A stretch of 26,609 bases of DNA from a virus: the IMG/VR virus record IMGVR_UViG_3300042503_002074, positions 1 through 26,609 of that record, one strand, 5' to 3'. A model generated the notes under the pieces. That model saw nothing but the letters and a program-made list of their open reading frames with translations. It did no database searches and was not told the origin of the DNA. Below, one piece after another: positions 20,952 through 26,120 of this stretch. Each line of letters starts with the position of its first letter. Position 1 is the first letter of the stretch. Both the position numbers and the translations under genes were made by a program.

Positions 20952-21343
20952 GCTACATGCGTGAAGCGTTCGAGCAAGTGGTCCAGGACCGCAAGGCGGT
21001 GGTCCGGGAAAGCTGGTATGTCATCCTCTGGGAGGACACCCAGTACTACGGTGGCCCCGAGGAGGGGGGCTGGTACGGCTGGGATCACGAGCCGGTGGAG
21101 TACGCCGTCTACCCCAACGAGGAGACGGCCCATGCGGTGGCCGAGAAGGTGCGGGAACGGGCCGATGAGCTGACCCGCCTTTCCCGTCGCCGCCACGGGG
21201 AGCGGTGTCTGGCCGAGCTGGAATGGTTGGATGCCCGCGGTCTGGATGCGGATTACCTGCCCGAGCCTGACCAAACCAGCTACAGCGTGACCGTGGGGAA
21301 TATGATGCCGGAAGCTGTCTACGGTGGACGACACTACGATTGA
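20948..21343 (+). CDS. Conserved phage protein (YGGPEEGGW type)
   Basis: 131 residues, ATG at 20948. SWYVILWEDTQYYGGPEEGG then WYGWDHEPVEYAVYPNEETA (about 22-61) marks a family frequent in phages of GC-rich hosts, with a helical middle (AVAEKVRERADELTRLSRRR) and a C-terminal strand ending MMPEAVYGGRHYD. Function unknown. Third gene of a tightly overlapped trio; its TGA stop is the start of site 16. Confidence 0.82.
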   Translation: MSYMREAFEQVVQDRKAVVRESWYVILWEDTQYYGGPEEGGWYGWDHEPVEYAVYPNEETAHAVAEKVRERADELTRLSRRRHGERCLAELEWLDARGLDADYLPEPDQTSYSVTVGNMMPEAVYGGRHYD

Positions 21344-21369
21344 GACAATATTGTCCGGACAGGCACTCT
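21341..21369 (+). promoter_or_regulatory. 29-bp element, class I (site 16)
   Basis: TGAGACAATATTG, 4 bp, GACAGGCACTCT, then GATCGAGGGGGG. TGA is the stop of the 20948 gene. Heads the run 21429 to 23059. Confidence 0.88.
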
Positions 21370-21375
21370 GATCGA

Positions 21376-21407
21376 GGGGGGTGGCAAGGTGCTGCCCCCC
21401 TGTTTTT
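21376..21407 (+). promoter_or_regulatory. Leader stem-loop of site 16 unit, terminator-like
   Basis: GGGGGG ... CCCCCC with an inner GC pair around AAGG, followed by TGTTTTT. With the T-rich tail it could act as an attenuator rather than only a stabilising leader. Confidence 0.65.
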
Positions 21408-21428
21408 GGAACAGAAAGGATGAACACA

Positions 21429-22010
21429 ATGGACGAACTCATCAACGCTCTGAAGGCTCTGGTCAAGGAAACCATCGAGGAAGGGATCAGCGAGGCCGAC
21501 ATCTCCCAGAAGGTGGAAGAGGCGGCGGAGGAGCTGGACTTTGAATCGCTGGTCACGGACCATGTGGATCTGGGGGACTTGGTCAAGGAACATGTGGACT
21601 TCGAGGATCTGGCCAACGATGCCATCGCCTGTTCGGTGGAGGAGGTCGTCGAGCGACAGGTCCGGAAGCTGGACTGGGGCACGATCATCGGCAGGGAGGT
21701 CAACCTGACCGAGACCATCACGGAGAATGTAGACCTGACCGAGATCGCCAACCAGAAGATGAGCGAGATGCTGGCGAAACGCTGGGAGAACAGTCAGAAA
21801 ATCCTCGACACCTACATCGAGGATCGGCTGGACATCGAGCTGCGCAGCAAGGTCGAGGTGGTGGTCGAGGAGAAGCTGACCGGTTCCTTCCATGACATCG
21901 ACCGGGAACTGCGCGATCAGGTCAACCGGGCGGTGGGGCCGCTGATCGACGAGATCAACGCCCTCAAGGCCCAGCTGGCGAAGCCCTGGTGGAGGAAGAT
22001 CTTCGGTTAG
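21429..22010 (+). CDS. Acidic helical repeat protein, unknown
   Basis: 193 residues from ATG at 21429 (MDELINALKALVKETIEEGI) with AAAGGA 8 bases upstream. A degenerate repeat of about 11 residues runs from about 40 to 115, with the core VDL/VDF-x-x-L/I (DHVDLGDLVKEHVDFEDLAN; REVNLTETITENVDLTEIAN), then a coiled-coil stretch and the end WWRKIFG, which could touch a membrane. The strong acidity and repeats fit a structural or DNA-mimic protein, but nothing is assigned. Confidence 0.75.
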   Translation: MDELINALKALVKETIEEGISEADISQKVEEAAEELDFESLVTDHVDLGDLVKEHVDFEDLANDAIACSVEEVVERQVRKLDWGTIIGREVNLTETITENVDLTEIANQKMSEMLAKRWENSQKILDTYIEDRLDIELRSKVEVVVEEKLTGSFHDIDRELRDQVNRAVGPLIDEINALKAQLAKPWWRKIFG

Positions 22011-22023
22011 TCTTCGGTAAGCA

Positions 22024-22052
22024 GGGGGTGGGTATGGTGCCCGCCCCCTTTT
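22024..22052 (+). promoter_or_regulatory. Orphan leader-type stem-loop, terminator-like
   Basis: GGGGGTGGG / CCCGCCCCC followed by TTTTC, between the 21429 and 22073 genes with no 29-bp element. Close copy of the orphan at 18044. Confidence 0.65.
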
Positions 22053-22072
22053 CGTCAACGAAAGGAAGTGCC

Positions 22073-22507
22073 ATGAGTTTTTACGCAACGATGGTCGGCG
22101 AGATTTTTTACCCTGACCAAGAGGATTTCAACGCTGTCCTGTCCGTTCTGGAGGAAGGGGGCTGGATCGAGAAGGATTTTTTCCTGGACGGAGGCGGGGA
22201 CCGGATCAGCAAGACCCCCAACATCGACCGGGAGCAAAGGGTGATCTCGATCCCCCATGCCTGCCACCGCAACTTGTCCGAGGTGGAGTTCTTCCCGCCG
22301 GGGGCGAAGGGCCGGATCGTCGCGACATCGACCGATGGGTGCTTCGAGGGGTGGGAGATCGAGGACGGGGAGAGAGCCAGCTACGATCTTGACGAGTGGG
22401 CGGCTGAGAACATCGGGGAGAAGTGTCCGGACTGCGATACGGACTTCGACGGGTTCTGTGACTGGAGAAGCATGGTCGAGGATGAGTTCCACAACTGCCA
22501 CAACTAG
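22073..22507 (+). CDS. Conserved phage protein (STDGCFEG type)
   Basis: 144 residues from ATG at 22073 (MSFYATMVGEIFYPDQEDFN) with AAAGGA 6 bases upstream. The signature order MSFYATM ... FLDGGGDRIS ... IPHACHRNLSEVEFF ... STDGCFEGWEIEDGE ... YDLDEWA is that of a phage/plasmid family I recognise but whose function is not known. The C-terminus adds CPDCDTDFDGFCDW and NCHN, a possible zinc site, which may be specific to this member. Confidence 0.82.
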   Translation: MSFYATMVGEIFYPDQEDFNAVLSVLEEGGWIEKDFFLDGGGDRISKTPNIDREQRVISIPHACHRNLSEVEFFPPGAKGRIVATSTDGCFEGWEIEDGERASYDLDEWAAENIGEKCPDCDTDFDGFCDWRSMVEDEFHNCHN

Positions 22508-22517
22508 GAGGACAATC

Positions 22518-22727
22518 ATGAAAGACAGACATCCCGAGGCGATCCAATTCGCCAGACTGAGCATCGGTAGCCGGTTCCGGTTCGAGAGCGAATGGTCTTT
22601 CCCGGGTCTGAAGACCGGGGTGGCCGTCAAGACGGGTGCCCGAGGGTATCGGTACGATGACGGCATGGTGTGTGTGGTGGGGAGCCAGAAGGTTCTGGTC
22701 GTCGAGGAAAAGGAGGCCGCGCAATGA
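22518..22727 (+). CDS. Small phage protein, unknown
   Basis: 69 residues from ATG at 22518 (MKDRHPEAIQFARLSIGSRF) with AGGAGG 6 bases upstream. Mostly beta (RFESEWSFPGLKTGVAVKTG; RYDDGMVCVVGSQKVLVVEE), like a small SH3-type barrel, common for phage early peptides. Not recognised. Overlaps the next start by four bases. Confidence 0.72.
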   Translation: MKDRHPEAIQFARLSIGSRFRFESEWSFPGLKTGVAVKTGARGYRYDDGMVCVVGSQKVLVVEEKEAAQ

Positions 22728-23059
22728 TGATTCCCGTGACGGGTTCGGAAGAGTTCAGCCATATCCAGATCAAGGTCACCTACTCCAAGGGGGGCCTGAA
22801 CTACTGGAACTACAAGGAGGAACCGCGGGCGATCTGGCTCAGCGTCACGCCTGTCAAGCTGAACAAGCATGACGGGTACGAGACCATCAGCCAGATTGCC
22901 GGGACGGGGCTGCGCCATCTGGTCGAGGAGGTGAGCCGCAAATCGATGTCCAAGATCCAGAAGCTGGAGAAGCAGGTCGAGAAGGAGGTGCTCTACCGTT
23001 CCGGAATCACCTGGGATATAGTGAAGAAGGTCGCCGAGCAGAAGCGGTTGACCGTCTGA
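22724..23059 (+). CDS. Phage protein, unknown
   Basis: 111 residues, ATG at 22724 (or 22727). N-terminal half beta-rich (IQIKVTYSKGGLNYWNYKEE, IWLSVTPVKL), then YETISQIAGTGLRHLVEEVS and a lysine-rich helix (SKIQKLEKQVEKEVL). Family uncertain. Last gene of the site 16 run, followed by a hairpin (23069-23094) and a terminator. Confidence 0.75.
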   Translation: MMIPVTGSEEFSHIQIKVTYSKGGLNYWNYKEEPRAIWLSVTPVKLNKHDGYETISQIAGTGLRHLVEEVSRKSMSKIQKLEKQVEKEVLYRSGITWDIVKKVAEQKRLTV

Positions 23060-23121
23060 GCAACCGAAGCGGGGGTGAGCTACAACACCCCCGCCTAGGG
23101 CGGGACTAACCAACCCGCATG

Positions 23122-23152
23122 GCCGGGGGGCGAAAGCCCCCTGGCTTTTTTT
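23122..23152 (+). terminator. Rho-independent terminator
   Basis: GCCGGGGGGC / GCCCCCTGGC with GAAA loop, then T7. A T-less hairpin GCGGGGGTG / CACCCCCGC lies just before it at 23069-23094. Confidence 0.93.
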
Positions 23153-23207
23153 ATTTGTTTTTTGTCCAGGAAAACCCGCTGCACTTATTGAATGTCTTGG
23201 TTTTGTC

Positions 23208-23225
23208 CCAGCCCGATAGGGCTGG
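23208..23225 (+). repeat. CCAGCCC hairpin of island D
   Basis: CCAGCCC / GGGCTGG with GATA loop, preceded by TTTTGT. Sequence has drifted from ACCGGCCC with both arms changed together, so the pairing is kept. Confidence 0.7.
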
Positions 23226-23249
23226 TCGGCTTATTTGGCTGAGCAAGCA

Positions 23250-23278
23250 TGAGACAATTACCCGGGAACCTGCACTTA
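23250..23278 (+). promoter_or_regulatory. 29-bp element, class II (site 17)
   Basis: TGAGACAATTACC, 4 bp, GAACCTGCACTTA region followed by TAGACC. GCACTTATAGA resembles T7/SP6-type promoter ends. Confidence 0.73.
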
Positions 23279-23318
23279 TAGACCACGCGCCTACAGCAAG
23301 CAGGCCGCGGTGGGTGGT

Positions 23319-23347
23319 TGAGACAATATCGCCCTGACAGGCACTCT
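23319..23347 (+). promoter_or_regulatory. 29-bp element, class I (site 18)
   Basis: TGAGACAATATCG, 4 bp, GACAGGCACTCT, then CAGTGCGG. 69 bp after site 17. Drives 23386. Confidence 0.87.
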
Positions 23348-23385
23348 CAGTGCGGAAGGAAAAACGCAAACGAAAGGAGCGAACG

Positions 23386-23562
23386 ATGAAGAAGTTCAAA
23401 GCGACAGTGATTCGCACCGTGATCGAGAGCATCGAGTTTGAGATCGAGGCCAACACGCAGGAGGAGGCGGAGGAGCAAGCCTACAACGAGGCTGTCGATG
23501 CCAGCGCGGAAAGGTGGGACGGGGAAACCACCGGGATGGAAGTCGATCTGGAGGAGATTTGA
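23386..23562 (+). CDS. Small acidic phage protein
   Basis: 58 residues from ATG at 23386 (MKKFKATVIRTVIESIEFEI) with AAAGGAG 7 bases upstream. A strand, then EANTQEEAEEQAYNEAVD and a C-terminal strand: the strand-helix-strand layout shared by many short phage and bacterial proteins with this EAEEQAYNEA-type helix. Function unknown. Its TGA stop opens site 19. Confidence 0.75.
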   Translation: MKKFKATVIRTVIESIEFEIEANTQEEAEEQAYNEAVDASAERWDGETTGMEVDLEEI

Positions 23563-23588
23563 GACAATATTGCCCCGACAGGCACTCT
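23560..23588 (+). promoter_or_regulatory. 29-bp element, class I (site 19)
   Basis: TGAGACAATATTG, 4 bp, GACAGGCACTCT, then CAGTGAAAGGAG; the ribosome site follows at once, no leader hairpin. TGA is the stop of 23386. Heads six genes to 24994. Confidence 0.88.
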
Positions 23589-23606
23589 CAGTGAAAGGAG
23601 AAAACG

Positions 23607-23882
23607 ATGAAAGTACGCTACGACTTCGACCGGGACCACCAACCCGGCGAATACATCGGGTTCGAGATCCGGGTCTGTTTCAATGACGGGGATGACTGCA
23701 TCTCCAACATCGAGGACGAAGACCACTTCGAGTTCCACAAGGAGGAGGGGACGCATCTGTTCTGGGGCGTGTACGGGGTCAACCCGGACGGGATGTCCGA
23801 GAGTCTGGGAGACTTCTCCAGCGAGGAGGCGGCTCTGGACACCGTCAGGAAACTGGGGGGCAGACTATGTTCGTCGTGGTGA
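23607..23882 (+). CDS. Small acidic phage protein, unknown
   Basis: 91 residues, ATG at 23607 with AAAGGAG 8 bases upstream. Begins KVRYDFDRDHQPGEYIGFEI, then EDEDHFEFHKEEGTHLFWGV and YGVNPDGMSESLGDFSSEEA, ending in a helix. Looks like a compact beta protein; family not recognised. The last 16 bp overlap the next gene. Confidence 0.72.
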   Translation: MKVRYDFDRDHQPGEYIGFEIRVCFNDGDDCISNIEDEDHFEFHKEEGTHLFWGVYGVNPDGMSESLGDFSSEEAALDTVRKLGGRLCSSW

Positions 23883-24094
23883 TGGAGATCGGTGGGGGCT
23901 TCTTCAACACTTGGTCGGAGAATGATGACAGTCCGGTGGTCTTCGAGACCTTCGAGGACGCGGTCATGGAGCTGGCCGAGTTCTACACGGACTACCGGAA
24001 AGAGATCGGTGAGGAACCGGACAGTTTCCGGATCGTCGAGGTGACGGATCGATACCAACACTGGCATGAGGGGGGCGAAGCCTATGCAGCTTGA
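23867..24094 (+). CDS. Small phage protein, unknown
   Basis: 75 residues, ATG at 23867 with a G-rich site upstream (GGGGGG, 6 bases). MFVVVMEIGGGFFNTWSEND, VVFETFEDAVMELAEFYTDY and FRIVEVTDRYQHW give strand-helix-strand. Not recognised. Overlaps both neighbours (16 and 11 bp). Confidence 0.7.
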   Translation: MFVVVMEIGGGFFNTWSENDDSPVVFETFEDAVMELAEFYTDYRKEIGEEPDSFRIVEVTDRYQHWHEGGEAYAA

Positions 24095-24311
24095 TCGCAG
24101 GGGTGGCGAGGGGGTCCTGTTCCTGACCGACGAGGACCTCGAGCTGGTCGGGATCGACCCGGCCAAGGTCGGGGACGGCGAGTGGCGGGACATTCTGGAT
24201 TACCTGAAGGACTACTACAACGACAATTTCTCAATGGTTCTGGCGGAGGCAGCCGAGTATGTCTTGGCCCACGCCAACAAAAAGGAGGTGGGTGATGATC
24301 AAGGTGTGTGA
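24084..24311 (+). CDS. Small phage protein, unknown
   Basis: 75 residues from ATG at 24084 (MQLDRRGGEGVLFLTDEDLE), start chosen near the upstream stop with a G-rich site 9 bases before. The rest is acidic helix (WRDILDYLKDYYNDNFSMVL). Not recognised. Overlaps the next gene by 17 bp, which has a clear ribosome site inside this frame. Confidence 0.65.
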   Translation: MQLDRRGGEGVLFLTDEDLELVGIDPAKVGDGEWRDILDYLKDYYNDNFSMVLAEAAEYVLAHANKKEVGDDQGV

Positions 24312-24600
24312 TGCCCAGACGATTGCGGCGATTGCCAGCGAGTTCATGACGGACGCACGGTACGGGGACTGGTACAAGCGGGAGTGCGATTCCCGGTCGG
24401 GCACCCCGGGCATCTGGTCCGACATCGGGTCGGTGGGGGTCAAGATCATCGAGGCCGAGAAGGCGTTGAAGCTTGACTGGCATCAGTACGAGTTCATGGA
24501 GGCGATCTTCGCCATCGTGGACCATATGTACGAGGAGGGTCTGGAGCAGGACTGGACCGCGGTTCTGGAGAGAATCCTGAAGGAACAGCAAGGAGACTGA
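24295..24600 (+). CDS. Small phage protein, unknown
   Basis: 101 residues from ATG at 24295 (MIKVCDAQTIAAIASEFMTD) with AAGGAGG 7 bases upstream. Helical, with GDWYKRECDSRSGTPGIWSD in the middle and a C-terminal helix pair (FMEAIFAIVDHMYEEGLEQD). Not recognised. The next gene starts 3 bp after its stop. Confidence 0.74.
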   Translation: MIKVCDAQTIAAIASEFMTDARYGDWYKRECDSRSGTPGIWSDIGSVGVKIIEAEKALKLDWHQYEFMEAIFAIVDHMYEEGLEQDWTAVLERILKEQQGD

Positions 24601-24602
24601 GC

Positions 24603-24866
24603 ATGGAATGGGATGTGTGGGTCAAGCAATACCAGGGTGAACTGCTGTCACGGACGGGGCTGTCCCTCGAGGACGGGCCGATGGAGTCCACCCTGCGGAG
24701 CTTTTTCGACAACGAGGAAACGCCTAGCGAGGCGGTCTCATGGGTGATCGACAAACACGATCTGGATGACCTGCGGGTCGAGGCTTACGAGCGGGACACC
24801 TACAACCGGTTCCGCGAGGAGGCACTCGCCCGGTTCGGGTATGCGCCACCAGCGAGGAGGTTCTAA
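24603..24866 (+). CDS. Small phage protein, unknown
   Basis: 87 residues, ATG at 24603 with AAGGAG 7 bases upstream. Acidic helices (GPMESTLRSFFDNEETPSEA; DLDDLRVEAYERDTYNRFRE) and a basic end PPARRF. Not recognised. Its TAA shares one base with the ATG of the next gene (TAATG). Confidence 0.74.
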   Translation: MEWDVWVKQYQGELLSRTGLSLEDGPMESTLRSFFDNEETPSEAVSWVIDKHDLDDLRVEAYERDTYNRFREEALARFGYAPPARRF

Positions 24867-24994
24867 TGGCGGAGTACTGGTGCGGGGTCTGTCTGGAGCA
24901 GATCGACCCCGCCGAGGGGGACATTCACAGTCTGCCCAATGGTGAGGACTGTCATGCGGAGTGCTGCCCGGAGTGTGAGACAATTTGCCGGTGA
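24866..24994 (+). CDS. 42-residue Cys-rich (zinc-ribbon-like) protein
   Basis: ATG at 24866 in a TAATG junction with GAGGAGG upstream. MAEYWCGVCLEQIDPAEGDI ... EDCHAECCPECETICR has CxxC, a Cys-His pair and C-CxxC, enough to bind one zinc. The final codons CETICR and the TGA lie inside site 20, so the element supplies the last cysteines. A short zinc ribbon of this kind often contacts RNA polymerase or nucleic acid; that is inference. Confidence 0.7.
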   Translation: MAEYWCGVCLEQIDPAEGDIHSLPNGEDCHAECCPECETICR

Positions 24995-25004
24995 CAGGCA
25001 CTCT
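24976..25004 (+). promoter_or_regulatory. 29-bp element, class I (site 20)
   Basis: TGAGACAATTTGC, 4 bp, GACAGGCACTCT, then GGGTGGGAAG. Its left half is coding for the Cys-rich protein, in a register where TGT GAG ACA ATT is read. Drives 25042. Confidence 0.87.
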
Positions 25005-25041
25005 GGGTGGGAAGAGGAAACCAAACAGAAAGCGAGGAACG

Positions 25042-25314
25042 ATGAGCGAGAATAGCGTGATCGTGGAGACGGAAGTGGAAAACCGCGATGGCAAGAAGCG
25101 GTGGTGCGCGGTTGAGGTGCGCTACCGGGGACTGAAGGAGCGGATCGAGTTCGCCATGCCAGCGATCATCAGCCTGCCGCTGGGGCCGGAACGCAACGAC
25201 CTGGAGTTGCTGCTGTGCGCCCTGCTGGCGGGCAAGGGGGAGTTCTTCACCCAAGTGACCCGGGCGGTGGTGCTGGACGAGAAGCGGCAGCTTAAGAAAA
25301 AGAAAGGCAAGTGA
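25042..25314 (+). CDS. Small phage protein, unknown
   Basis: 90 residues from ATG at 25042 (MSENSVIVETEVENRDGKKR) with GCGAGGAACG upstream. Beta strands first (WCAVEVRYRGLKERIEFAMP), then a leucine-rich helix (RNDLELLLCALLAGKGEFFT) and a lysine-rich end (LKKKKGK). Not recognised. Confidence 0.72.
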   Translation: MSENSVIVETEVENRDGKKRWCAVEVRYRGLKERIEFAMPAIISLPLGPERNDLELLLCALLAGKGEFFTQVTRAVVLDEKRQLKKKKGK

Positions 25315-25362
25315 ACGCAACATAACGCAGATTATCGGACACTGTTTGAGAAAGGAGCGACG

Positions 25363-25623
25363 ATGTACCAAGAAGAGTGGGGGCAGAGGGCAACCCCGAT
25401 GGATGCCTGCCGGGAATACGCGCTGAACGCGGGGAGGGAGCGGACGGAATCGGCCTGGATCTTGACAGACTTCGATGCGTGGATGCCGAACCCCTTCTAC
25501 CAGGGTCCGCCGGTGCCACACCCGGAAGATTGGTATGACGACGATGTGGGGAGTGAGCAACCGCCACCGCGGCCAGTCGTCGAGAAACAGGCGCCGCCGG
25601 TCGATGAAGACATCCCGTTCTAG
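25363..25623 (+). CDS. Small acidic protein with SSB-type C-terminal tail (DEDIPF)
   Basis: 86 residues, ATG at 25363 with AAAGGAG 6 bases upstream. Middle ESAWILTDFDAWMPNPFYQG then PPVPHPEDWYDDD looks like a conserved phage motif; it is followed by a Pro-rich linker and the end PPVDEDIPF. Bacterial SSB ends in D-D-D-I-P-F behind a Pro/Gly-rich linker, and that tip is the docking site for RecO, RecG, RecQ, PriA, Exo I and others. There is no OB-fold-sized domain here, so the protein is more likely an SSB-tail mimic than an SSB. It has no 29-bp element of its own and ends in a terminator. Confidence 0.78.
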   Translation: MYQEEWGQRATPMDACREYALNAGRERTESAWILTDFDAWMPNPFYQGPPVPHPEDWYDDDVGSEQPPPRPVVEKQAPPVDEDIPF

Positions 25624-25628
25624 GACAA

Positions 25629-25661
25629 GGCTGGGGGGCGAAAGCCCCCCGGCCTTTTTTT
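25629..25661 (+). terminator. Rho-independent terminator
   Basis: GGCTGGGGGGC / GCCCCCCGGCC with GAAA loop, then T7. Six bases after the 25363 stop codon. Confidence 0.94.
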
Positions 25662-25710
25662 ATTTATTTACCTGGAGGACCCCCATGCACTTATCTGTCG
25701 CCGCAAATGT

Positions 25711-25730
25711 ACCGGCCCGACAGGGCCGGT
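25711..25730 (+). repeat. ACCGGCCC hairpin of island E
   Basis: ACCGGCCC / GGGCCGGT with GACA loop. Confidence 0.75.
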
Positions 25731-25742
25731 TGGGCTGGGGGC

Positions 25743-25771
25743 TGAGACAATATCGTCCCGAGCTGCACTGA
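25743..25771 (+). promoter_or_regulatory. 29-bp element, class II (site 21)
   Basis: TGAGACAATATCG, 4 bp, GAGCTGCACTGA then GGGGG. Confidence 0.72.
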
Positions 25772-25804
25772 GGGGGTACCCGGTGGAAATCCGCGAACCC
25801 GCGG

Positions 25805-25833
25805 TGAGATAATTTCCCTGCGACAGGCACTCT
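25805..25833 (+). promoter_or_regulatory. 29-bp element, class I (site 22)
   Basis: TGAGATAATTTCC, 4 bp, GACAGGCACTCT; the only copy with a changed left box (TGAGATAAT). 62 bp after site 21, and no gene before site 23. Confidence 0.82.
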
Positions 25834-25871
25834 CAGTGCGGGGGGCTTTTCAATGAACCACGCGGGGTGCC

Positions 25872-25900
25872 TGAGACAATATCGCTCCGACAGGCACTCC
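25872..25900 (+). promoter_or_regulatory. 29-bp element, class I (site 23)
   Basis: TGAGACAATATCG, 4 bp, GACAGGCACTCC; the only class I copy ending CTCC. 67 bp after site 22. Drives 25920. Confidence 0.82.
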
Positions 25901-25919
25901 AGACTGAAGGGAGGTGCGT

Positions 25920-26120
25920 GTGAAAAAACGCATTACGGTGACTTTGGAAATTGACTTCAGCCTTCTGCGTGTGGCGAAGGCGGACATTGTGGAGCGGATC
26001 GGAAGCGAGGAGGGGGGCACCTCACTCGCCTACTTGGCCAGCCTCTTGTGCGACATACAGGATCAGGCAGCCAAGCGGGTGGGGGATGTCGCCGTCTTCG
26101 GGACGATGTTCGACCCGTGA
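25920..26120 (+). CDS. Small phage protein, unknown
   Basis: 66 residues from GTG at 25920 (VKKRITVTLEIDFSLLRVAK) with GGGAGG 5 bases upstream; an in-frame GTG at 25914 is too close to the site. N-terminal strand, then helices (ADIVERIGSEEGGTSLAYLA; SLLCDIQDQAAKRVGD). Not recognised. Its TGA stop opens site 24. Confidence 0.7.
   Translation: MKKRITVTLEIDFSLLRVAKADIVERIGSEEGGTSLAYLASLLCDIQDQAAKRVGDVAVFGTMFDP

Larger units (their letters stand above)
23122..23347 (+). repeat. Regulatory island D
   Basis: Non-coding 23060-23385. Order: terminator, class II half-site (TGCACTTA, 23180-23187, no left box), hairpin, class II site 17, class I site 18. A degenerate version of island B. Confidence 0.7.
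25629..25833 (+). repeat. Regulatory island E
   Basis: Non-coding 25624-25919. Order: terminator, class II half-site (TGCACTTA, 25686-25693), TCGCCGC, hairpin, class II site 21, class I site 22, followed by class I site 23. The shortest island. Confidence 0.7.

Noticed and set aside
23119-23337. ORF across island D
   Set aside because: It covers the terminator, hairpin and two elements, and no ribosome site precedes it.
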